DNA of 64,000 nt from Leadbetterella sp. (GTDB taxonomy: Bacteria; Bacteroidota; Bacteroidia; Cytophagales; Spirosomataceae), in contig JAHBUH010000020.1 in NCBI GenBank assembly GCA_019638185.1, positions 28,406-92,405 of the forward strand, in the 5' to 3' direction. The notes under the pieces were generated by a model. That model was not told the origin of the DNA and did not search any database. It was given only the letters and a program-made list of their open reading frames with translations. The translations under genes were made by a program, and so were the position numbers. This document shows positions 57,501-64,000 of the stretch, in pieces (within the stretch, counting starts at the first letter, position 1; every line of letters starts with the position of its first letter).

Positions 57501-58230
57501 AAATGCGGAGGATATCAAAAACCACGCCGACCAGAGCCGTTATCTCTCTACCGCCCGGGGTGAGATCCTGCCCGGCGATATCAAGCTGAAAGACCTGAAC
57601 GGAGACGGGGTGATCAGCCAGGGAGATAACACGGTAGATAACCCCGGCGATCGCATCATTATCGGCAACAACCGTGCCCGTTACACCTATGGCATTAACC
57701 TGGGAGCCGACTACGGCGGGTTCTTTGTGTCGGCGTTCTTCCAGGGAGTGGGCAAGCAGAACTGGTACCCCAGTACGGAGTCAAACACCTTCTGGGGGCT
57801 GTATAACCGGCCTTACGGCGACGTGCCCACGTGGCACCTGAAAGAAGGCATCATCTGGACGCCCGAAAACCCCGACGCCTTCTTCCCGCGCTTTGTGACC
57901 CGCCTGGCCAACCGCTCCGGCGCCGTGCTCACCTACCCGCAAACCCAGTATGTGATGAACGTGGCCTACCTGCGGCTTAAAAACGTGCAGGTGGGGTATA
58001 ACCTCCCGTCTGCCTTGCTGAAAAAGACCAAAGCCGTCCGGAGCGCCCGGATCTTCCTCTCGGGCGAGAACCTGCTCACCTGGTCGCCCCTCTTAAAGAT
58101 AGTAGACAATGTGGACGTGGAAAATGCAAACGCGCCTTCCGATCAGCTGTTTACCGACAGCAATGCGGGTGACGGCTATAACTATCCCATGTTAAAAGCC
58201 ATTACAATAGGTCTAACGGTAACATTCTAA
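54589..58230 (+). CDS. SusC/RagA-type TonB-linked outer-membrane transporter
   Basis: The 1213-residue transporter imports oligosaccharides with its SusD partner. After the signal region comes an STN domain (about 45-105, LTSVFRSIEKQSSYTFFYDN) for contact with FecR. A carboxypeptidase-regulatory-like domain follows (about 165-240, GVAGVSVVIKGTTRGVVTNV), then the SusC signature LEEVVVVGYGTQKKANLTGA. The plug has VESVTILKDAASAAIYGARA. A 22-strand barrel fills the rest. It ends in KAITIGLTVTF with a terminal Phe. susD follows after 12 bases. Confidence 0.96.
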   Translation: MEFSLRKKEMLLRASLKMLLFMNLTAIFLILGCMHVSAAVFSQKLYLSVKDVPLTSVFRSIEKQSSYTFFYDNRLVKNTENVSVEFREGTIHQLMDKVLQNQSLTYEVLDKIIVIRNKEAVKPAPAKVPSMVYQPLEPPAPDIRKLESNKPGTILMDRVVAVAPLEITVRGKVTDEKGEGVAGVSVVIKGTTRGVVTNVDGDYTLQVPDEKAVLVFTIVGYQSQEHTIGNRTRLDAVLKLDEQKLEEVVVVGYGTQKKANLTGAVGTVGSEVLENRPVPNLTQGLQGVLPNVNIRMLDGKPNQSPSINVRGATSIGQGGSALILIDGVEGDPSMINPGDVESVTILKDAASAAIYGARAAFGVVLITTKRPVKDNFSVTYNMNYSTKKPTVLPNFLTDGYQWAKMFNESFYAWEGTYPQAINKTLTFSQEYLAELERRSKDPSLPKTEVGPNGRYVYYENTDWYDLLYKDNLSATEHNLTLSRSTDKSSFMITGRYNSQEGLFRYNSDDFSVYNIRAKGSMQLFRWLEVSNNFDFSNRKYHNPMNVGESGGIWRNIADEGHVLAPMLNPDGTITFSGAYTVGDFYYGKNGIDSERSIIRNMTAFESRFLNNTLRVIGNATFQNTYNDETRRRVRVPYSRAPGVIEYVGTTYDDLREYHNRTNYIATNLWGEYERTISKHYFKVMVGTNYERSVYDRLEVQRNGLVFDDATNINLALGQSITTSGNYEAWNILGGFSRINYIYGDRYLFEFNGRYDGSSKFPDNERFAFFPSVSVGWRISGEPFWKISPKTVSDLKVRWSYGSLGNGSIGSYAFQQTFDISQSGRILNGIKPQRTSRPSVLPDGLTWETATTSNVGLDLAMFANRLNLNFDAYNRKTTDMYTIGMTLPATFGATSPRGNYADMETKGWELVVGWNSRVNVGRKPLNYRLGFNLADNKSKILRYNNPNKFLNDYYVGQTLGEMWGYQTEGFFKNAEDIKNHADQSRYLSTARGEILPGDIKLKDLNGDGVISQGDNTVDNPGDRIIIGNNRARYTYGINLGADYGGFFVSAFFQGVGKQNWYPSTESNTFWGLYNRPYGDVPTWHLKEGIIWTPENPDAFFPRFVTRLANRSGAVLTYPQTQYVMNVAYLRLKNVQVGYNLPSALLKKTKAVRSARIFLSGENLLTWSPLLKIVDNVDVENANAPSDQLFTDSNAGDGYNYPMLKAITIGLTVTF

Positions 58231-58242
58231 ACACTGAATCAA

Positions 58243-60045
58243 ATGAAAATACGCATTATATTATCCTTACTGGCCCTCCTGACCTTCACCGGCTGTGACC
58301 TGGAGGAGACGCCACAGCATACCGCCAATAAAAACGTCATCTTCGGAACGGAAAGCGGTCTTCAGCTCTACGCCAACTCGTTTTACGAATGGCTGCCCAG
58401 TGCGAATAACGTGCATTCCGCTGACGCCATTTCCGACTACTCGGCCCGGCGGAATGTACCGGACTTCCTCCGGGGCGATGTGTATAATTCCCGTGCTAAC
58501 GACAACACTTCCGCTTCGGGTTACTCCCTGGTGGCGCTGGGGTCAGACTGGAACTGGGGTTGGGGCTCGCTGAGAAATATCAATTATTTCATTGTGAATA
58601 ATGAGAACCCCGCCATCCCCGAAGCCGTGCGCCGGCATTATACCGGGCTGGCCCGCTTCTTCCGTGCCTGGTTTTACTTTGAAAAAGTGAAGCGTTACGG
58701 TGACGTGCCGTGGATCGATAAGCCCCTGGACGTCTCCGATCCCAAGCTGTTTGAAGGACAGGACTCCCGCACCCTGGTCATGGACAAAGTGCTGGAAGAT
58801 CTGGATTACGCCATTGCCAATATCCAGACCGTATCTGACGCCTCACGCACGCTCATCACCAAAGACGTGGCACTGGCTCTGAAAGCCCGCGTGGCACTCT
58901 TTGAAGGAACCTTCCGGAAATACCATACCGATAAGGGGCTGACCGCTACGGCAAACACCTGGCTGGAGCACGCGCGGTCGGCAGCGAAGACCATTATTGA
59001 CGGTGGCCGCTACCGGCTGAACACCAGCGGCGGTACCGATCTGGCCTATCGTAACCTCTTCATTGCCGATGCCCCTAATGCCACTGAAATTATGTTATCG
59101 GTGGTTTCGAGCGTGAGCCTGGCCGTTCGGCATGATGCCAACTGGTGGTATACCAGCTCCACTACCGGCACCCGTTTCAGTTTCATCCGGCCGTTTATTC
59201 ATACCTATCTGAACCTGGATGGCACGCCTTTTACCGATACACCGGGCTATGCCACCAAGAGCTTTGCGGAAGAAACCAAAAACCGGGATAAAAGGCTTCA
59301 GCAGACCATCCGTACTCCGGGCTACACCCGCCTGAACGGCGCTAACCGCGTAGCGGCGCCACCGGCATTTACCTATACGTACACCGGCTACCAGCCTATT
59401 AAATGGACCACCGATGACGTGGCCGCAGACGGTGGTACCAATAACGTGAACGCGGTGTCACTCTTCCGTTACGCCGAAGTGCTGCTGAACTACGCCGAGG
59501 CCAAAGCCGAGCTGGGGTCCCTCACAAACGAGGACTGGGCCCTGACCATCGGCGCACTGCGCGGCCGGGCCGGCATCACCGGCGGGCTTCAGACCCTGCC
59601 CGCTAAAGTGGACACCTATCTGAAAGCTACTTATTTCCCGGACATCTCTGATCCGGTCATCCTGGAAATAAGACGGGAAAGGGGCATTGAGCTGGCCATG
59701 GAAGGCTTCCGCTTCTATGACGTGGTGCGCTGGAAAAGAGGCGAGCTCTTTACTATGCCCTGGCACGGGATCTACATTGCGGAAGCGAATAAGCTGGTGG
59801 ACCTGAACGGTGACGGCGTAAATGACGTCTTCTTCTATACCACCACGCCACCCTCGCAGGTAAGCGGTGTGACTTATATCAATGTAAATACCGAAACCCA
59901 GCGCCTGACCGGCGGTACTTCAGGGCAGATCACCTGGCTGGATAACATTCCCAAGACCTTCACCACCCGGAACTACCTGTACCCCATCCCGGAAACGCAC
60001 CTGCTGACAAACACGAACCTGAAGCAGAACCCGGGATGGAATTAA
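58243..60045 (+). CDS. SusD/RagB-family outer-membrane lipoprotein
   Basis: The 600-residue protein has a lipoprotein signal (LLALLTFTGC) and the SusD helical (TPR-like) plan, with ARFFRAWFYFEKVKRYGDVP near residue 140 and the C-terminal SusD motifs FRYAEVLLNYAEAKAEL and IRRERGIELAMEGFRFYDVVRW. It forms the lid of the SusC barrel and binds glycans at the surface. A terminator follows the gene. The downstream arabinose genes suggest an arabinose-containing glycan as ligand. Confidence 0.95.
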   Translation: MKIRIILSLLALLTFTGCDLEETPQHTANKNVIFGTESGLQLYANSFYEWLPSANNVHSADAISDYSARRNVPDFLRGDVYNSRANDNTSASGYSLVALGSDWNWGWGSLRNINYFIVNNENPAIPEAVRRHYTGLARFFRAWFYFEKVKRYGDVPWIDKPLDVSDPKLFEGQDSRTLVMDKVLEDLDYAIANIQTVSDASRTLITKDVALALKARVALFEGTFRKYHTDKGLTATANTWLEHARSAAKTIIDGGRYRLNTSGGTDLAYRNLFIADAPNATEIMLSVVSSVSLAVRHDANWWYTSSTTGTRFSFIRPFIHTYLNLDGTPFTDTPGYATKSFAEETKNRDKRLQQTIRTPGYTRLNGANRVAAPPAFTYTYTGYQPIKWTTDDVAADGGTNNVNAVSLFRYAEVLLNYAEAKAELGSLTNEDWALTIGALRGRAGITGGLQTLPAKVDTYLKATYFPDISDPVILEIRRERGIELAMEGFRFYDVVRWKRGELFTMPWHGIYIAEANKLVDLNGDGVNDVFFYTTTPPSQVSGVTYINVNTETQRLTGGTSGQITWLDNIPKTFTTRNYLYPIPETHLLTNTNLKQNPGWN

Positions 60046-60082
60046 ACTAAAATCTTTATTTAAGGTAGATAGTAAACTCACT

Positions 60083-60116
60083 TTAGCTGCTCCGCCTGGG
60101 GCAGCTAATTTTTTTT
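60083..60116 (+). terminator. Intrinsic terminator after susD
   Basis: TTAGCTGC and GCAGCTAA form an 8-bp stem with a 10-base loop, followed by eight T. It closes the fecR-susC-susD unit. Confidence 0.9.
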
Positions 60117-60219
60117 AAACGGCATCAGCCGTACACCGGATCGTGATTTTAATAACAATATTTTGCGGAAATGAAATATTCATCTTAATGTTGCAGGATA
60201 TAGTGATCAACCGAATAAA

Positions 60220-60954
60220 ATGCAGTCCTCTGACCCTTTAACTCTATCCTCTCCCATGAGCCGGTATGCCCATGGGGAAAGGCTTTTAGTGGCCCTGGAC
60301 TGCATCGTTTTCGGTTTTGACGGGGACTTCCTGAAGCTGCTCCTGGTGAAACGGAACTTTGAGCCGGAAAAAGGGAACTGGTCACTCATGGGTGGTTTTG
60401 TGGAGCGGAATGAAGGCCTGGAAGCGGCTGCTAACCGGATCCTTTTTGAGCTTACCGGGCTGAAAGACGTGTATTTTGAGCAATTACAGACCTTTGGTGA
60501 TGTGGACCGGGACCCGGTAGAAAGAACCATTTCCGTAGCCCTCTTTGCCCTGATCAATATCCATGCGCATGACCAGGATGCCGCCCGGGCCCAGAATGCC
60601 TACTGGATTAACATGGACCGCCGGCCGGAACTCATATTTGACCACGGCCGGATGGTGGAGCTGGCCCTGGATAAACTGAGATACAAAGCAGCCATGCACC
60701 CCATCGGCTTTGAACTTCTCCCGGAAAAATTCACCATCCCCCAGCTGCAGAAATTGTACGAGGCCATCTACAATCAGCCCCTGGACCGGAGAAACTTCAG
60801 CCGAAAGATCCTTTCTACCCGGCTGCTGATTGATACCGGGGAAAAGAATGAGAAATCAACCACCAAAAAGGCGGTTTTGTACAAGCTGGACCAGGAGAAA
60901 TATCACCGGCAGTTTAACAGTTTCCATTATTTCATTTCTCCGGGCAAAGGCTAA
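60220..60954 (+). CDS. Nudix-type transcriptional regulator (AraR/NrtR-like)
   Basis: The 244-residue protein has an N-terminal Nudix-fold domain (about 20-150) with a degenerate Nudix box (GGFVERNEGLEAAANRILFE), and a C-terminal winged helix (about 165-240). In Bacteroidota, regulators of this kind (AraR) respond to arabinose and control arabinose genes. Loss of key Glu residues of the box suggests ligand sensing rather than hydrolysis. Its position between a SusCD pair and araB supports the AraR role. Confidence 0.88.
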   Translation: MQSSDPLTLSSPMSRYAHGERLLVALDCIVFGFDGDFLKLLLVKRNFEPEKGNWSLMGGFVERNEGLEAAANRILFELTGLKDVYFEQLQTFGDVDRDPVERTISVALFALINIHAHDQDAARAQNAYWINMDRRPELIFDHGRMVELALDKLRYKAAMHPIGFELLPEKFTIPQLQKLYEAIYNQPLDRRNFSRKILSTRLLIDTGEKNEKSTTKKAVLYKLDQEKYHRQFNSFHYFISPGKG

Positions 60955-61017
60955 ACGGGGAGGCATTTCGTTGTAGGAGAAAAAATATAAATTAATGTGT
61001 TAAAAAGACACCAAAAA

Positions 61018-62850
61018 ATGAATGACCAATACACCTTAGGGATTGACTTCGGCACAGACTCGGTAAGAGCGGTGGTCGTAAACACGGCAAACGGGGCGTT
61101 TGCCGGCACCGCTGTAAGCTATTACCGCCGCTGGAAGGCCGGTGAATTCTGTGACGCCTCCGTTTCCCGCTTCCGCCAGCATCCCCGGGATTACCTGGAA
61201 TCCATAGAAGAAGCGGTCACGGGTGCCCTGGCCGGGCTATCGGCAGAACAGAAACAAAATGTAAAAGGAATCTCCATAGATACTACGGGGTCTACCGTGG
61301 TGGCCGTGGATGAGCAGGGCACACCGCTCTCGCTGCTTCCGGAGTTTGAGAATAACCCGCACGCCATGTTTATCCTCTGGAAAGACCATACCGCTAACCG
61401 CGAGGCCGAAGAAATTAACACCACAGCCCGGGGAGGTGCGGCCCGCGAACGGGCGGCCCACGAACGGGCGGCCCACGATGAACCTGTTCAGGAAATAGCG
61501 GCCTGTGAAATTTCGTCTCCCGAAAGCTTATCTCCCGAAATAGCGGCTCACGAAAGGGCGGCCCGCGAAAGGGTAATCCGCGAAAGAGGAGAGGATGAAG
61601 GAGCCTCTGCCGGGTGGCCGCTGGACTACACAAAATACGTAGGCGGCATCTACTCCTCGGAATGGTTCTGGGCCAAAATCCTGAAAACCTACCGCACCGA
61701 TGAAGCCGTACGGCAGAAAGCCTTCTCCTGGGTGGAGCATTGCGACTGGATGTCTGCCGTGCTCACCGGGAATACCCGGCCCCGGGAAATTAAAAGGTCG
61801 CGCTGTGCCGCCGGCCATAAGGCCATGTGGCACGAAGAGTTTGAAGGCCTGCCGCCCGAAGAATTCCTGGTGGAGGTAGACCCGCTCCTGGCCGGCCTCC
61901 GGGAACGGCTTTTCCGGAATACCTATACTTCAGATGAACCCGTAGGCCACCTTTCGACCGAATGGGCCGCCCGCTTCGGCCTTCCTGAAGACGTGGTGGT
62001 AGGCGTGGGGGCCCTGGACTGCCACATGGGCGCCGTGGGCGCTGAAATCAGCCCCTACACCTTTGTACGGGTCATGGGTACCTCTACCTGCGATATCCTG
62101 ATCGCACCGAACGGGGAAATGAAAGATACTCTGGTCAAAGGGATCTGCGGGCAGGTAGACGGCTCCGTGGTGCCGGGTTACCTGGGCATGGAAGCGGGGC
62201 AGTCGGCCTACGGCGACTACTACGCCTGGTTCCGGCGCCTGCTCACCGGGCCGGTGCGCGCCCTCCTGGGTCCTGCCGCCGCTGATGAGCTGGAGGATAA
62301 AGTGCTGCCTTACCTTTCAGCGGAAGCCTATAAGCTGCCGGTTTCGGAAGAGGATATCGTAGCTACCGACTGGATCAACGGCCGCCGGACCCCGGATGCT
62401 AACCATAATCTCAAAGCCGCATTTACCGGCATGAACCTGAGTACGGATGCCGTGAAGCTCTTCAAGGCCATTGTGGAGGCCACTTCTTTCGGTTCCAAAG
62501 CCATCGTAGACCGGTTTATCGAAGAAGGTGTGCCCATTAAAGAGGTGATCGCCATAGGCGGAGTAGCCCAAAAGTCGCCTTTTGTGATGCAGAACCTCTC
62601 CGATGTGCTGAATATGCCTATAAAAGTAGCCGCTTCCGACCAGGCCTGCGCCCTGGGTGCAGCCATGTTTGCGGCAGTGGTAGCCGGCATCTACCCGGAT
62701 GTGAAAACCGCCCAGGAAAAAATGGGTTCAGGTTTTGACCAGGAATATACCCCGCGGCCCGCCTATGTGGAAATATATCAGGAGCTATACCATAAATATC
62801 AAAAATTGGGAGGCTATATTAATGCTCAAACTTTATCTCAAAAGAAATGA
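61018..62850 (+). CDS. araB: Ribulokinase with a repeat insertion
   Basis: The 610-residue FGGY kinase phosphorylates L-ribulose in arabinose breakdown. Motifs include GIDFGTDSVRAVVV at the start, WKDHTA, YVGGIYSSEWFWAKI, RVMGTSTCDI and the C-terminal IAIGGVAQKSPFVMQ. Residues 139-199 are a 61-residue repeat array inserted between EINTTA and LDYTKYVGG; known ribulokinases are about 550-570 residues. The ATG at 61018 (MNDQYTLGIDFG) fits better than an upstream GTG at 60997. A GTGT-N7-ACAC inverted repeat at 60997-61011 could be an operator. Confidence 0.94.
   Translation: MNDQYTLGIDFGTDSVRAVVVNTANGAFAGTAVSYYRRWKAGEFCDASVSRFRQHPRDYLESIEEAVTGALAGLSAEQKQNVKGISIDTTGSTVVAVDEQGTPLSLLPEFENNPHAMFILWKDHTANREAEEINTTARGGAARERAAHERAAHDEPVQEIAACEISSPESLSPEIAAHERAARERVIRERGEDEGASAGWPLDYTKYVGGIYSSEWFWAKILKTYRTDEAVRQKAFSWVEHCDWMSAVLTGNTRPREIKRSRCAAGHKAMWHEEFEGLPPEEFLVEVDPLLAGLRERLFRNTYTSDEPVGHLSTEWAARFGLPEDVVVGVGALDCHMGAVGAEISPYTFVRVMGTSTCDILIAPNGEMKDTLVKGICGQVDGSVVPGYLGMEAGQSAYGDYYAWFRRLLTGPVRALLGPAAADELEDKVLPYLSAEAYKLPVSEEDIVATDWINGRRTPDANHNLKAAFTGMNLSTDAVKLFKAIVEATSFGSKAIVDRFIEEGVPIKEVIAIGGVAQKSPFVMQNLSDVLNMPIKVAASDQACALGAAMFAAVVAGIYPDVKTAQEKMGSGFDQEYTPRPAYVEIYQELYHKYQKLGGYINAQTLSQKK
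61432..61614 (+). repeat. 15-nt tandem array inside araB
   Basis: About twelve degenerate 15-base units encode pentapeptides of the form ExAAx: ERAAH, ERAAH, DEPVQ, EIAAC, EISSP, ESLSP, EIAAH, ERAAR, ERVIR, ERGED. Neighbouring units such as GCGGCCCACGAACGG are nearly identical at DNA level. The array keeps the frame throughout. Confidence 0.85.
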
Positions 62851-63962
62851 AAACCTACTATTGGCTAATTTTGTGTATCATGACAGCAGCATGCAGTAAA
62901 GAGAAACCGGCGTCTAACATCCTGAAATCCGATTTTGGGGTGCTGGCTGACGGCTCCAAAGCAGACCTATATACCCTTACCAATGCCGCGGGCATGGAAG
63001 TGAAGATCACGAACTACGGGGGTACCATCACTTCCTGGACTGCGCCGGACCGGAACGGTAAGTATGAAAACATTACCCTGGGGTATGAAACCGTGGAAGA
63101 CTATGTGGCCGGGAGCCCGTATTTCGGCGCTATCATTGGCCGCTACGGTAACCGGATAGCCGGTGGTAAATTTACCCTGGCCGACAGCACCTGGCAGTTG
63201 CCCCTGAATGACGGCCCGAACTCGCTCCACGGCGGTGAAAAAGGATTTGACAAAGTACTGTGGGAAGCCACACCGGTAGACGGCGAAGAACCTCAACTGA
63301 AACTGACCTATCTTTCCAAAGATGGGGAGCAGGGCTACCCGGGTAACCTGAACGTCACGGTCACCTACACCCTTCAGAAAGATAACGCCCTGAAAATCGA
63401 TTACGAAGCTACCACGGATAAGGAAACCGTGGTTAACCTGACTAACCACGCCTACTTTAATCTGGCAGGCAGAAAGGCCGGTCCTATCACGGATCACGTG
63501 CTGACCCTGCACGCTGACCGCTACCTGCCGGTCAGTGAAACGCTGATCCCTACCGGTGAGCGCCGGGCCGTGGCCGGTACCGTGTTTGATTTCACCAAGG
63601 CCAAGCGTATAGGTGAAGGTATTGGTGCCAGTGACGAGCAGATCCGTTTCGGCAAAGGGTATGACCATTGCTGGGTCTTTACCGACTCCGGCACCACGCT
63701 GAAACCCGTGGCCCGGGTTTCGGATCCGAAATCCGGCCGGGAAATGGAAGTGCTCACCACGGAGCCTGCCATCCAGTTTTACTCTGGTAATTTCATGACG
63801 GGGGAATACAAAGGAAAGGGCGGCCTGAGCTACCCGTACCGTACCGGCTTCTGCCTGGAAACCCAGCATTACCCGGATTCGCCGAACCAACCGTCGTTCC
63901 CGTCTACTTCCCTGAAGCCCGGCGAGATCTATAAAACCACCACCGTGTATCGCTTTTTATAG
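62847..63962 (+). CDS. galM: Aldose 1-epimerase, lipoprotein form
   Basis: The 371-residue mutarotase interconverts alpha and beta anomers of sugars. It has a lipoprotein-like signal (IMTAACSKE), so it probably acts in the periplasm. Motifs are GAIIGRYGNRIAGGKF, NDGPNSLHGGEKGFDK, the catalytic His in NLTNHAYFNLAG, the Asp loop KGYDHCWVF, and the Glu in TGFCLETQHYPDSPN. Its start overlaps the araB stop (ATGA), so the two are coupled. Confidence 0.96.
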   Translation: MKTYYWLILCIMTAACSKEKPASNILKSDFGVLADGSKADLYTLTNAAGMEVKITNYGGTITSWTAPDRNGKYENITLGYETVEDYVAGSPYFGAIIGRYGNRIAGGKFTLADSTWQLPLNDGPNSLHGGEKGFDKVLWEATPVDGEEPQLKLTYLSKDGEQGYPGNLNVTVTYTLQKDNALKIDYEATTDKETVVNLTNHAYFNLAGRKAGPITDHVLTLHADRYLPVSETLIPTGERRAVAGTVFDFTKAKRIGEGIGASDEQIRFGKGYDHCWVFTDSGTTLKPVARVSDPKSGREMEVLTTEPAIQFYSGNFMTGEYKGKGGLSYPYRTGFCLETQHYPDSPNQPSFPSTSLKPGEIYKTTTVYRFL

Positions 63963-64000
63963 GAGCATATAATAATTTCAACAATAATTTGAACTAAAAG
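63963..64000 (+). other. Intergenic start of the next gene region
   Basis: The last 38 bases are AT-rich and non-coding. More arabinose genes would be expected beyond, but none is visible. Confidence 0.5.

Overview
The window is a 64 kb piece of a Bacteroidota chromosome, most likely from the Sphingobacteriia/Chitinophagia side. The evidence is a SusC/SusD pair with FecR and ECF sigma partners, promoters of the TAnnTTTG type, few Shine-Dalgarno sequences, the order acpP-fabF-rnc, the order tRNA-Tyr/tRNA-Gly/tRNA-Thr/tuf, and family proteins typical of the phylum (DUF5690, DUF3127, DUF6249, a Nudix AraR-like regulator, GH78/GH105). G+C looks like roughly half in most of the window and is clearly lower at 27.9-28.6 kb and about 47-53 kb.

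Layout. 0-5.7 kb: end of a DUF5690 membrane protein, a decayed AAA ATPase with an inverted repeat beside it, ftsY, a membrane-fusion protein/TolC pair without its pump, and an AraC regulator. 5.8-9.2 kb: an unrecognised protein, a DUF3127 protein, three tRNA genes, a small repeat insertion and tuf. 9.2-18.2 kb: housekeeping genes (serine hydrolase, metY, rluA-type pseudouridine synthase, dxr, kdsA, acpP, fabF, rnc) and a small outer-membrane protein. 18.3-27.8 kb: a complete MacA/TolC/MacB-like efflux operon with two permeases and the remains of a third, followed by an NtrC-type regulator and a histidine kinase. 27.9-29.9 kb: an AT-rich exported protein, a DMT transporter and YjdM/PhnA.

30.0-40.5 kb is an intact L-rhamnose unit. 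A GH78 rhamnosidase and a GH105 unsaturated-glucuronyl hydrolase release sugar from pectic material and RhaT imports it. RhaI, a FGGY kinase and a fused aldolase/dehydrogenase then convert rhamnose to DHAP plus L-lactate, and an FMN-dependent lactate-dehydrogenase-like enzyme can take lactate to pyruvate. 40.6-45.6 kb holds an ECF sigma factor with a probable membrane anti-sigma, a DUF6249 protein, a possible structured RNA, a TonB-type barrel protein and a second ECF sigma factor.

45.7-53.3 kb is a gene graveyard. It contains fragments of topoisomerase IB, FecR, a GH43 glycosidase, an outer-membrane barrel, a LytTR regulator, a LytS-type kinase, an exonuclease/helicase and a BNR_4 protein. 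Two intact genes (a lipocalin and a Cys-rich copper-binding protein) lie inside. The segment is bracketed by a 171 bp direct repeat made of the FecR leader and FecR 5' end. 53.2-64 kb is an arabinose-directed utilisation locus: FecR, SusC with STN domain, SusD, AraR-like Nudix regulator, ribulokinase and a lipoprotein aldose 1-epimerase.

The most unusual signals are: (1) 15-nt periodic repeats encoding pentapeptide arrays in three unrelated proteins, including a 61-residue insertion inside ribulokinase; (2) a two-hairpin REP-like element present twice, once inside a duplicated tRNA-Thr tail; (3) the FecR-leader direct repeat around the graveyard; (4) hairpins lying exactly at the deletion joints of two relics; and (5) an 84-nt nested-stem element at 42.3 kb. 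No transposase, CRISPR array, phage gene or rRNA was seen.
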